DNA from: a virus
DNA: 32,767 bases
Virus record (IMG/VR): IMGVR_UViG_3300042691_031334
Coordinates: 1 to 32,767 of that record
Strand: one strand, 5' to 3'
Below the pieces are notes generated by a model, which searched no databases, had not been told where the DNA came from, and saw nothing but the letters and a program-made list of their open reading frames with translations. Both the position numbers and the translations under genes were made by a program. Shown here piece by piece: positions 13,528 through 19,830 of the stretch (position 1 is the stretch's first letter; each line of letters opens with the position of its first letter).

Positions 13528-14151
13528 ATGTTAAACTCAAATATTCCATTTTTCAAATGCTTAGTTAAGCAGTCGTATTTTACAAAAGACGAAAAGGATT
13601 CCAATATTTTTCACGATTGTTACGCATTTGCCGTTCAATCCATAACAGGAAAAATATTAACCTTCCATATAATGACCGATTACGGAATGTTAAGATCAAG
13701 AGTTCCAATCTCTGAGATCTATATGAAAGAACCAAAACAAGATGTTCCATTCCACTTCAAACAACTATGGGATTGTTTTGATAACGATGTTACCGTGATT
13801 ACTTACGAATACCTGAAAGAGAAACGATGTAAAGTTATTATGAAAGACAAAACATTTGCTTGGGCCACCTATATGTTTACCGTTGATTGGCAAAATAACC
13901 CATACAGTGATGAACCAAGTGATTATAAATGTGGTCACGTATTACAGAGTGACGATGGTTACCTAATGTGTATGCCAAATAATAGAATATTTTGGAAGGA
14001 TTCAAATTGGGTTACAAAAGACTTTCCCGTTGAACCAAAAAACATTAAAGTAGATACCGAGCTTTTATCGGTGGAGTCCGTCTCTAATAGATGGATAACC
14101 GAAGACACAAATTCATTCTATTACGATATAGATGAATTAAAGAAAAATTAA
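13528..14151 (+). CDS. Conserved phage protein, unknown function, 207 aa
   Basis: Belongs, by memory of its pattern, to a family found in large phages of several hosts: N-I-P-F-F-K-C-L-V near the start, a central Q-L-W-D-C-F-D-N-D-V-x-V segment, then F-A-W-A-T-Y-M-F-T-V-D-W (about 111-122) and K-C-G-H-V...C-M-P-N-N-R-I-F-W-K-D (about 135-157). Soluble, no signal peptide. The segments are typical of a beta-sandwich-like protein, but no function is established to my knowledge. Monocistronic between its own promoter and a strong terminator. Confidence 0.8.
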   Translation: MLNSNIPFFKCLVKQSYFTKDEKDSNIFHDCYAFAVQSITGKILTFHIMTDYGMLRSRVPISEIYMKEPKQDVPFHFKQLWDCFDNDVTVITYEYLKEKRCKVIMKDKTFAWATYMFTVDWQNNPYSDEPSDYKCGHVLQSDDGYLMCMPNNRIFWKDSNWVTKDFPVEPKNIKVDTELLSVESVSNRWITEDTNSFYYDIDELKKN

Positions 14152-14158
14152 ATCTTAG

Positions 14159-14188
14159 GGGTGGTTGATAATTTAACCACCCTTTTTT
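14159..14188 (+). terminator. Rho-independent terminator
   Basis: GGGTGGTT (14159-14166) / AACCACCC (14175-14182), loop GATAATTT, then TTTTTT. Confidence 0.92.
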
Positions 14189-14199
14189 ATTATTAAATT

Positions 14200-14361
14200 A
14201 TGGGACAGATTATAGATGAAAAAATTGTAAAAACCTCTCAAAACGTAGATCCGATCTACGTTGTTGAATTGGTTAAAAATACCCCAAACGATATGGTTTT
14301 GGGTAAATTGATTAGGGAATATGTGTTAAACGCTGAAAACCAAGATATGTATGAAAATTAA
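14200..14361 (+). CDS. Small hypothetical protein, 53 aa
   Basis: Begins with ATG 14200 (MGQIIDEKIVKTSQNVDPIY), 12 nt after the terminator T-tract, and ends at TAA 14359-14361, overlapping the next start by 11 nt. It is soluble with a helical C-terminal half (VLGKLIREYVLNAENQDMY). Support comes from the coupled overlap, the good fit between two gene boundaries and codon use like that of its neighbours. No family recognised. Confidence 0.65.
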   Translation: MGQIIDEKIVKTSQNVDPIYVVELVKNTPNDMVLGKLIREYVLNAENQDMYEN

Positions 14362-14542
14362 GTTAAAATTTGAGAATATGTGGTTGTGGGACACAACAAC
14401 AATTCGTTTGATTCCTGAATTAACATTATCACACCTTTATCAAAGAAATTATTTAACTAAAAAACGTGAAGATATTGAAAATCCTGAATTCCATATTAAT
14501 TGGTTAGGGTTTCAATTCGGTATTCAGGTGATCTTAAAATAA
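14351..14542 (+). CDS. Small hypothetical protein, 63 aa
   Basis: Basic protein starting MKIKLKFENMWLWDTTTIRL and ending EFHINWLGFQFGIQVILK. The last segment is similar in style to the end of the 51-aa protein at 7539. No membrane signal. Its TAA abuts the stop of the convergent metallopeptidase gene with no spacer, so the two transcripts must overlap at their 3' ends or share a readthrough zone. Confidence 0.65.
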   Translation: MKIKLKFENMWLWDTTTIRLIPELTLSHLYQRNYLTKKREDIENPEFHINWLGFQFGIQVILK

Positions 14543-14935
14543 TTATTCAAAAATTTGGGGATTTTTCTTCCCATACTTTCTCATGATTTCACCTGCGATT
14601 GCATTAGCATCGTTTTCATGTTTTGATCCTGCAGAACTCTTCCCTTTTTGGTGAAGAGTTTTTTGTTTGTAATGCACTAATTCGTGGGCGATAGTCCTCA
14701 TAATATCACCCTCGTTTCGTTTGTGGGTTGATATCACTATTTGATCATTCTTATCATCAAAATATCCAAAAGATTTATGTTTCTTTGAAAATTCAGAACC
14801 TTTCTTAAACTCAATATCAGGAACATCTTTAAGTTTCAAAAAATCCTTACAATAATCAATAAAATGGTCAAGATCACTCTTTTTTGATTCAACCATCAAC
14901 GACTTTATTCTTGAAATCTCTTCACGTAAATCCAT
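14543..14935 (-). CDS. HExxH metallopeptidase-like protein with packaging-type leader
   Basis: 130 aa. The N-terminus REEISRIKSLMVE then S is a second version of the presumed packaging leader (M-V-E before a small residue). The body carries R-T-I-A-H-E-L-V-H-Y-K-Q (80-91): the H84-E85-x-x-H88 zinc motif of gluzincin-type peptidases, with H-E-N-D-A-N-A-I-A-G-E (106-116) supplying a plausible third ligand (Glu107 or Glu116). The fold may be like small ImmA- or SprT-type peptidases. If the leader is real, a zinc peptidase is carried in the head and injected. Driven by a type B box on the minus strand. Confidence 0.78.
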   Translation of the reverse strand: MDLREEISRIKSLMVESKKSDLDHFIDYCKDFLKLKDVPDIEFKKGSEFSKKHKSFGYFDDKNDQIVISTHKRNEGDIMRTIAHELVHYKQKTLHQKGKSSAGSKHENDANAIAGEIMRKYGKKNPQIFE

Positions 14936-14940
14936 ATATG

Positions 14941-14949
14941 ATAAATATC
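14941..14949 (-). promoter_or_regulatory. Type B promoter box
   Basis: GATATTTAT on the minus strand, 5 nt before the metallopeptidase ATG at 14935; it overlaps the stop of the upstream gene. Confidence 0.55.
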
Positions 14950-15154
14950 ATAATTTTTTATTCCTTGTTGTTTTTTTCGGAATAAAGTCACTCATCACTC
15001 TTTTCTCAACGGGATATTTTCCCGGTTTCCATTTAATCTCGGATGATACGGGTCCATTTTTACTTATTTTGGTGTTGTAAGTGAAAGTTTGGATACACTC
15101 ATCATCCTCATAAGTCACTTCAAATTTAGTGTCGTCAATCTTTTTAGTACTCAT
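14948..15154 (-). CDS. Small hypothetical protein, 68 aa
   Basis: Very basic, beta-rich small protein: starts MSTKKIDDTKFEVTYEDDE, central segment QTFTYNTKISKNGPVSSEIKW, C-terminal tail of Lys/Arg (PKKTTRNKKL) suited to binding nucleic acid or an acidic partner. It has a type A promoter placed 4 nt before the ATG, unlike the metallopeptidase gene that follows, so the two are probably expressed at different times. No family recognised. Confidence 0.7.
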   Translation of the reverse strand: MSTKKIDDTKFEVTYEDDECIQTFTYNTKISKNGPVSSEIKWKPGKYPVEKRVMSDFIPKKTTRNKKL

Positions 15155-15158
15155 AATG

Positions 15159-15190
15159 CAAATTTAATAAATTTTGAGGATATTTACAAA
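15159..15190 (-). promoter_or_regulatory. Type A promoter, minus strand
   Basis: On the minus strand: TTTG (15190-15187), 20-bp spacer, TAAATTTG (15166-15159), then CATT and the ATG at 15154. It overlaps the divergent type B box at 15179. Confidence 0.65.
15179..15187 (+). promoter_or_regulatory. Type B promoter box
   Basis: GATATTTAC, 4 nt before the ATG at 15192. It overlaps the upstream element of the minus-strand type A promoter, so the two should exclude each other. Confidence 0.55.
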
Positions 15191-15191
15191 T

Positions 15192-15458
15192 ATGAAGGGA
15201 AAATTGTGTTCATCTATTTGTGAAATGTTAAAAAGTAAATATCACAACTTTTTGGAGAATATAAACATATCTCTATCAATAGATGAGAAACGAAAAAAGG
15301 TATATTTTGAACCTACTTTGTATTTATCCGAAGCACCGACCCAACAAGAACTTTCAGAATTAAAAATGGATGTGTATGAGAATGTTATGAAAGAAACAAA
15401 ATCAACACCCATAGCAAGAAACGGTTGGAAATTAGAAAATTCTTCTTTACAAAAATAA
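15192..15458 (+). CDS. Small hypothetical protein, 88 aa
   Basis: Start at ATG 15192 (MKGKLCSSICEMLKSKYHNF), fixed by the type B box; an upstream in-frame ATG at 15174 precedes the box. Lys/Glu rich with a beta-alpha pattern (ISLSIDEKRKKVYFEPTLYL). It has the size and layout of the short acidic/basic proteins in the minus-strand arrays further right. No recognised domain. Confidence 0.7.
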   Translation: MKGKLCSSICEMLKSKYHNFLENINISLSIDEKRKKVYFEPTLYLSEAPTQQELSELKMDVYENVMKETKSTPIARNGWKLENSSLQK

Positions 15459-15467
15459 AATTATCAT

Positions 15468-15476
15468 CATATTTAT
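15468..15476 (+). promoter_or_regulatory. Type B promoter box with long leader
   Basis: CATATTTAT, 106 nt before the ATG at 15583. The long leader is exceptional among type B units and contains the folded element at 15498. Confidence 0.5.
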
Positions 15477-15497
15477 TTACAGACCTTGTGGTTTAAT

Positions 15498-15548
15498 ATC
15501 GTGAGTTAGAAATAACTTTTGAGTTGACCTGAAAATCAACGAAACGAT
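15498..15548 (+). ncRNA. Folded 5' leader element, three-way junction
   Basis: Closing stem ATCGT (15498-15502) / ACGAT (15544-15548) encloses two hairpins: AGTTA-GAAA-TAACT (15504-15517, GNRA loop) and GTTGA-CCTGAAAA-TCAAC (15523-15540). All three stems are perfect by eye. Possible regulator of the downstream gene or of mRNA stability. Confidence 0.45.
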
Positions 15549-15582
15549 CTTAAAATAAACACATAAAATAAAATAAGGTAAA

Positions 15583-16347
15583 ATGTATTATCAAACAACA
15601 ACACACCCTCATCCCGAGGCGCACATTACCGTAAATAAGAAAAGAATTAGACAATACGGTAAAAATGTCTATATGGACAACAAACAAGAGTTCGAGATCG
15701 AACTTTATAATCCAACCCAAAATAAAGTATTAGCGGTTATCACCCTGAATGGAACAAAAATGACAGGTGGTGGCGTCGTAATTAAGCCAGGACAGAGAAT
15801 CTTCTTGGAACGATACTTGGATTCAAACAATAAATTTTTATTTGATACCTATGAGGTTGAAAGTACTAACGAGATCTTGGATGCCATATCAAATAATGGT
15901 GACATCCAAATAAATTTCTACAATGAGGAACAAACACCTCATAAGTTACTAACGTATAATAACAATACTTGGTTAACAACGAACGCAACTCTTACTCTAA
16001 ATAATCCAGGAACATTGTCAGAACCTATTATGTATAATACAAATTCAGTAGGTTTCGGTTTAATTAGCGGTTCATTAAACTACTATAACACACCAAGGTC
16101 AAGGTCAAACAAAACCCTTTCCCTTGAGACGGGTAGAGTAGAAAAAGGTGCTGAAAGTAATCAAACATTTGTATCTTCAAAAGATAGATTTGAATACAAT
16201 TCATTTTCTGAATGGACTTGGAAGATCTTACCATCATCGGTTAAACCATACGATTCAAAAGACTTAAAAAAGTTTTGTACTAACTGCGGAAGTAAAATAA
16301 AAAAGGATAGTTATAAATTCTGTCCGAACTGCGGAACAAAAATTTAA
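15583..16347 (+). CDS. Phage protein with beta-rich N-terminal part and C-terminal zinc ribbon, 254 aa
   Basis: Residues 20-100 form a beta-rich module with E-F-E-I-E-L-Y-N-P-T-Q-N-K-V-L-A and K-P-G-Q-R-I-F-L-E-R-Y-L-D, a pattern I recall in structural-type proteins of large phages. A Ser/Thr/Asn-rich middle follows. Residues 232-250 are a clean zinc ribbon (C-T-N-C at 232-235, C-P-N-C at 247-250), the kind used as a small binding module. No signal peptide. Preceded by a folded leader and followed by a bidirectional terminator. Virion location is inference. Confidence 0.78.
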   Translation: MYYQTTTHPHPEAHITVNKKRIRQYGKNVYMDNKQEFEIELYNPTQNKVLAVITLNGTKMTGGGVVIKPGQRIFLERYLDSNNKFLFDTYEVESTNEILDAISNNGDIQINFYNEEQTPHKLLTYNNNTWLTTNATLTLNNPGTLSEPIMYNTNSVGFGLISGSLNYYNTPRSRSNKTLSLETGRVEKGAESNQTFVSSKDRFEYNSFSEWTWKILPSSVKPYDSKDLKKFCTNCGSKIKKDSYKFCPNCGTKI

Positions 16348-16371
16348 TTAAACAACCACAAGGTCAAAAAG

Positions 16372-16395
16372 AAAACCCACCAATCGGTGGGTTTT
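16372..16395. terminator. Bidirectional terminator
   Basis: AAAACCCACC (16372-16381) AATC GGTGGGTTTT (16386-16395). A-run on the left and T-run on the right let it serve both the + gene ending at 16347 and the - gene ending at 16400. Confidence 0.9.
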
Positions 16396-16399
16396 TTAT

Positions 16400-16762
16400 T
16401 TAGTCACTTACTAATACAGACCAAGACAATATCACATCGTCTTCTTTATAATTTGTTCCTGAATATACATATGTTGATCTAACAATATCCAAATATTTTC
16501 TAATAAATTTGATTCTATCAGTTATTCTTTCAAAATTTAAACAATTAACAAATTCTTCAGCAGTTAATATTTCATTATATTCTGGTTTTTCACATTTCCA
16601 CGTTTTTTCATTAAAGAAACCTCGTTTTACTCTAAATCTAACAAATAATGAATTGTCCCTATATTGAGAGAATTTAACATCATCTATTGACCAATTGGTA
16701 TCAAGATGATTAACTAAACGATCGGACATCATTTTAATCATTCTCTTTTGGATAAATTCCAT
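16400..16762 (-). CDS. Hypothetical protein, 120 aa
   Basis: Starts MEFIQKRMIKMMSDRLVNHL; mixed alpha/beta, charged, with a central hydrophobic beta strand (DNSLFVRFRVKRGFF) and the ending DDVILSWSVLVSD. Its size and helix-strand layout recall the paralogue family at 27778-29169, but the diagnostic Y-x-W and W-V-E motifs are missing, so it is not placed there. It has its own type B box with a 36-nt leader that holds a small hairpin. Confidence 0.7.
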   Translation of the reverse strand: MEFIQKRMIKMMSDRLVNHLDTNWSIDDVKFSQYRDNSLFVRFRVKRGFFNEKTWKCEKPEYNEILTAEEFVNCLNFERITDRIKFIRKYLDIVRSTYVYSGTNYKEDDVILSWSVLVSD

Positions 16763-16798
16763 ATTAGGTTGTTAGTAATTTAGGTGTAATACACCCTA

Positions 16799-16807
16799 AT
16801 AAATATA
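16799..16807 (-). promoter_or_regulatory. Type B promoter box
   Basis: TATATTTAT on the minus strand, 36 nt before the ATG at 16762; the leader contains GGTGT-AT-ACACC. Confidence 0.5.
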
Positions 16808-16813
16808 CATAAA

Positions 16814-17650
16814 TTATTTAATAATCACATTGGTCATTAAATTATAACCAACAGTATAAGATGCCGACATTAAAAGACTTCTTTTGATGATCTGTGACCA
16901 AGAAGTTGTTTCATAAAGACTTATTGGGAAAGCCAAAGATATTGACGTAATATAACTAGTTTTGGTCATATGCCATAGATCAGACTTAAACCAAAGATTA
17001 CCAATTCTCATTTCACGATCCCAACTACTCGGAAGACCACCCCAACCCATATGATTCCAAAACGCAGGATCCATATTAGGAAAGGTGTTTCTAAATTGTG
17101 CCGGATGATTGATAATCTCACTATTCATACCATAAGACAACCCAGCCAACATCGCAAACCCACAACCGACAGTAATTCTTGTCTTGGTGTATTGTGAAAA
17201 GTTAGTGGCGAATATCTTAACTCCGTTTTCAGTTTCTTTCATATTCACCTTAAAGTCCTTATCAAATGGTAAGAATTTTGCTTGTTCTTTAATGGTATCG
17301 TATGTAACATATAAACCTAATTTCGCAGCTTCTTCAACTTTTTGTTTATAAGATAATAATTCTTTTCTCAGAGAATCCGTTATAAATAAAACAGAGTCAG
17401 TATAAACATACTTTGTTATCACACTATCTTTATACTTAACTAAAGTATCCGTGACGGTTTTGAAAGAATCTAACGCAATTACTTGGCTTTTGAAGGTACT
17501 ATCTATTTTTTTGGATTGATCCAAGGTAATAATAACCACACTATCACCTCGATAATACTTTATCTGAGGATATTTTTGTTTACCCGGACCTTGACCAAAT
17601 GCCATAATAGACATCAATGTAAGGAAAATCAATAAATATAACTTTTTCAT
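16814..17650 (-). CDS. Exported protein with coiled region and hydrophobic C-terminal half, 278 aa
   Basis: Signal peptide MKKLYLLIFLTLMSIMAFGQ, cut before G. Residues 40-120 are a Lys/Asp/Thr-rich coiled or repeat region (DSFKTVTDTLVKYKDSVITK). The C-terminal half has W/G-rich loops (FWNHMGWGGLPSSWDREMRI) and several hydrophobic stretches (VGCGFAMLAGLSYGM; YITSISLAFPISLYE), suggesting membrane contact. Last of four tightly packed genes (2-4 nt gaps) with two holin-like and one coiled-coil membrane protein. It could be the outer-membrane component of a lysis system, but this rests on context only. Confidence 0.7.
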   Translation of the reverse strand: MKKLYLLIFLTLMSIMAFGQGPGKQKYPQIKYYRGDSVVIITLDQSKKIDSTFKSQVIALDSFKTVTDTLVKYKDSVITKYVYTDSVLFITDSLRKELLSYKQKVEEAAKLGLYVTYDTIKEQAKFLPFDKDFKVNMKETENGVKIFATNFSQYTKTRITVGCGFAMLAGLSYGMNSEIINHPAQFRNTFPNMDPAFWNHMGWGGLPSSWDREMRIGNLWFKSDLWHMTKTSYITSISLAFPISLYETTSWSQIIKRSLLMSASYTVGYNLMTNVIIK

Positions 17651-17652
17651 GG

Positions 17653-18045
17653 TTAGTTCTTCAATGGACCCAAAGGAATTTTCTTACCTTCAGTGTCTAA
17701 TTCTCTCAAATCATCTTTTAAGGACTTGATTTCATCCTTTAAATCATCTATTTGAGTTTTATACTTTTTTTCTGTAGTAGTGATTGCCGAGTTAATTGCT
17801 GAACTCATAGCATCTTTTGTACTATCAGATAGTCCTTGTGATAGTGCCGAATTTTCAGTTTTAAGATCAGAATTTTCTTCTTTCAGTTGTTCGTTTTCAT
17901 TTCTTAAACCCGTATTTTCTTTGTAGAGTTCTAAGTTTTCTTTAACTACTGTGACGTGTTTATCACCCGCAAACCCAACTTGGAAAACAACAAATCCTAC
18001 ACTACCAACAACGATACTGATGGTAATAATTCCTTTTGTAAACAT
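17653..18045 (-). CDS. Membrane-anchored coiled-coil protein (inner-membrane spanin-like)
   Basis: 130 aa. One N-terminal membrane helix (GIITISIVVGSVGFVVFQVG, about 5-24), then an almost unbroken coiled coil with Leu/Asn/Glu heptads (ENTGLRNENEQLKEENSDLK) and a second coil (QIDDLKDEIKSLKDDL). This type II topology with a periplasmic coiled coil is that of inner-membrane spanins, which help fuse the inner and outer membranes at lysis. Position between holin-like genes and an exported protein supports a lysis role; no sequence family was recognised. Confidence 0.65.
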   Translation of the reverse strand: MFTKGIITISIVVGSVGFVVFQVGFAGDKHVTVVKENLELYKENTGLRNENEQLKEENSDLKTENSALSQGLSDSTKDAMSSAINSAITTTEKKYKTQIDDLKDEIKSLKDDLRELDTEGKKIPLGPLKN

Positions 18046-18049
18046 ATTC

Positions 18050-18331
18050 TTATTTCTTTGTGTTTTTAATCACAAGAAGATCCCTCAGTTCCAAATATGA
18101 CTTTCTGTTCGTTTCAGCAAGATCTTTTAACTGATTGATATCATCTTCAACATAAGAATTAAGACGATTCTCAAGGTCGTTTAATTTAGTGTTAAGTTTT
18201 TCTTCTGTCTCAAGTTGTCTCTGTAATAACTTCCAACAAACCCAACCCAAACCTAAAGTGGCAATACCGAGAACACCATACTGTATCAGAGAATCAAAGA
18301 TTCCTGCTGACGGTACTGTTTGAAGTATCAT
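18050..18331 (-). CDS. Holin-like small membrane protein 2, 93 aa
   Basis: A single membrane segment near the N-terminus (QYGVLGIATLGLGWVCWKLL, about 17-36), then a charged coiled coil (ETEEKLNTKLNDLENRL). The membrane segment matches that of the neighbouring protein: D/Q-Y-G-x-L-G-I/L-x-x-L-x-L-G-x-V-x-W-K. This one-helix-plus-charged-tail layout is common in small phage holins and antiholins. 3 nt from the preceding stop. Confidence 0.65.
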   Translation of the reverse strand: MILQTVPSAGIFDSLIQYGVLGIATLGLGWVCWKLLQRQLETEEKLNTKLNDLENRLNSYVEDDINQLKDLAETNRKSYLELRDLLVIKNTKK

Positions 18332-18334
18332 ATC

Positions 18335-18544
18335 TTATTTCTTTTTATAAAGGTCTTGTTGACATTTATCTAACTTGTCTCTTAAATCGTCAGCTTCTTT
18401 GATCTTCTTGTCTATAAATTTCCAAGCAACAAATCCAAGTGCTAATACGATTAGTCCCAATGCACCATAATCGGTTAACATTGTAAATACACCAAAATCT
18501 TGACCTGTTTTGGTAACTGCTGCGGTTGTGTCTAGTAATACCAT
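18335..18544 (-). CDS. Holin-like small membrane protein 1, 69 aa
   Basis: One membrane helix (DYGALGLIVLALGFVAWKFI, about 25-44) followed by a short charged tail (KKIKEADDLRDKLDKCQQDL). Paralogous to the next gene (shared Y-G-x-L-G ... L-G-x-V-x-W-K core). Two adjacent, unequal paralogues of this type often form a holin/antiholin pair. First gene of the operon, behind a type B box, consistent with late expression. Confidence 0.68.
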   Translation of the reverse strand: MVLLDTTAAVTKTGQDFGVFTMLTDYGALGLIVLALGFVAWKFIDKKIKEADDLRDKLDKCQQDLYKKK

Positions 18545-18562
18545 AATTTATCCTGTTTTACT

Positions 18563-18571
18563 ATAAATATC
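18563..18571 (-). promoter_or_regulatory. Type B promoter box (lysis-type operon)
   Basis: GATATTTAT on the minus strand, 18 nt before the ATG at 18544. Confidence 0.5.
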
Positions 18572-18623
18572 ACGTAAGATTTATTTAGTTCTTTAATTTT
18601 TTTAACATTTTAATCTTTGACAA

Positions 18624-18632
18624 AATATTTAT
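18624..18632 (+). promoter_or_regulatory. Type B promoter box
   Basis: AATATTTAT, 47 nt before the ATG at 18680, in the divergent intergenic region. Confidence 0.4.
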
Positions 18633-18679
18633 AATTATTATTATTACAATACGAAAAAATACTTAAACAATTATATTCT

Positions 18680-18862
18680 ATGAAAAATTTAATTTTCTCT
18701 TTTGGTCTAATCGCCGCTTTATTATCTTGCGGTAGTAAAAACGAACCTGTATCAGGTGATGAAACTATGGTAGATACAACAGTTTGCGATTCAACAATGT
18801 GTGATTCTATGGCTTGTGATACAATCCCTTGTGATTCCTCAGTTGTTGATACAACAAAATAA
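18680..18862 (+). CDS. Cys-repeat lipoprotein, 60 aa
   Basis: Lipoprotein signal KNLIFSFGLIAALLSC with lipobox L-L-S-C (Cys 17). The mature chain is only about 44 residues, and half of it is a pentapeptide series with Cys every fifth residue: CDSTM, CDSMA, CDTIP, CDSSV, flanked by VDTT. Regular Cys-Asp spacing suggests metal binding or intermolecular disulfides on the periplasmic face; this is inference. Similar D-S/T-x-rich tails occur in Bacteroidetes lipoproteins. Followed by a strong terminator. Confidence 0.75.
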   Translation: MKNLIFSFGLIAALLSCGSKNEPVSGDETMVDTTVCDSTMCDSMACDTIPCDSSVVDTTK

Positions 18863-18878
18863 AAGACCAAACAAAATT

Positions 18879-18901
18879 GGGTCACGTAAGTGACCCTTTT
18901 T
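18879..18901 (+). terminator. Rho-independent terminator
   Basis: GGGTCAC (18879-18885) / GTGACCC (18890-18896) with loop GTAA, then TTTTT. The next ATG (18905) follows after 3 nt. Confidence 0.9.
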
Positions 18902-18904
18902 ACT

Positions 18905-19180
18905 ATGAAACACCAGAAGCTATTAGAAAAATTAATTAATGAACTTTGTAGACCTGATAGAATATTATTATTTGGTGAAAATTCAAAAATCAAATTAACA
19001 TCTATAACGTTCTCAACCCAAAAAAAATGTTATATAGTTGATTTAAAACTAACGGTTGACGAACCAGAACTCTGTGAAGAAAGTTACCCCGATGGTTTAT
19101 ACCATCTAGTTAAAACATCATTCGAATGGATAGGTGAATATGAAAAAGTTATTATTGTAAGTTCATTAGAGGTTATCTAA
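18905..19180 (+). CDS. Hypothetical protein, 91 aa
   Basis: Start at ATG 18905 (MKHQKLLEKLINELCRPDRI), just behind the terminator; ATG 18890 lies inside the hairpin. Helical N-terminus then beta strands (CYIVDLKLTVDEPE) and the motif SFEWIGEYEKVIIV at the end. Similar in size and helix-strand layout to the small proteins of the minus-strand arrays, but opposite in orientation. Its end overlaps the convergent gene by 4 nt. Confidence 0.7.
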   Translation: MKHQKLLEKLINELCRPDRILLFGENSKIKLTSITFSTQKKCYIVDLKLTVDEPELCEESYPDGLYHLVKTSFEWIGEYEKVIIVSSLEVI

Positions 19181-19830
19181 TCATAGAAAAATATCTCTTC
19201 TACGATCATATCAGTACTATCTATAACATTCCAAACACCATACAATTCTTTGATTGTACGAACAATATCTCTATCATCATACAATATAGCCTGATTAAAA
19301 TCCTCTAAATCAGGTTCATAATCTCTTCCCCAATCTCCAATTTGAATATTATCTACATCCATTTTAATACCTAATTCAGTGGCATACTCCAAATCTTCAA
19401 TCGTGAATCCATTTACTTTTTTAACATCAAAGGATCCCGATGGTGCATACATAGAATTAACGGTAATTTTTTTAATCTTAGTTAATTCCTGGTATAGTTT
19501 TTCAGAAAATGATTGACTAAATAATGTGTATCCTTCAGACTCTTCATATTCTTCAACTCTTTCATATGTAACATCATTAAATCTTGAAAACAATCTCCAA
19601 TTATGAACTCCTAATAATTCACCAAAAATTTTATCAACCTCATGGTATAATTTATAGTTACCACAGGTGTTAACACCCCAAACGTCGGTTTTAGGTACAA
19701 TATCATAAAATATGAGATAATCTGTACCATCAAAATCTAAATTACTATAAACAAAATCAACAGTTTTATATTCCTGTTTTGGTATATAGATTTCTAAAAA
19801 TTTACTTAAAATACCAATTTTATTTTTCAT
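19177..19830 (-). CDS. Hypothetical protein, 217 aa
   Basis: Acidic soluble protein beginning MKNKIGILSKFLEIYIPKQE, with alternating strands and acidic loops (GDWGRDYEPDLEDFNQAIL) and an aromatic end (VEEIFFYD). Last gene of a four-gene operon that starts with the PG-binding protein at 22029; its ATG overlaps the previous stop by 4 nt. In layout it resembles its neighbour at 19827 and the protein at 22056 (about 215-226 aa, acidic, predicted beta-rich), a loose group of unknown function. Confidence 0.72.
   Translation of the reverse strand: MKNKIGILSKFLEIYIPKQEYKTVDFVYSNLDFDGTDYLIFYDIVPKTDVWGVNTCGNYKLYHEVDKIFGELLGVHNWRLFSRFNDVTYERVEEYEESEGYTLFSQSFSEKLYQELTKIKKITVNSMYAPSGSFDVKKVNGFTIEDLEYATELGIKMDVDNIQIGDWGRDYEPDLEDFNQAILYDDRDIVRTIKELYGVWNVIDSTDMIVEEIFFYD

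Noticed and set aside
15498-15548. Hammerhead-ribozyme-like topology (closing stem next to GAAA, three helices)
   Set aside because: The CUGANGA core is missing (only TTTGA joins the helices) and the position before stem I is G, which does not support cleavage. Kept only as a three-way junction.
16400-16762. Member of the tandem paralogue family
   Set aside because: Size and layout are similar, but neither the Y-x-W nor the W-V-E signature is present.
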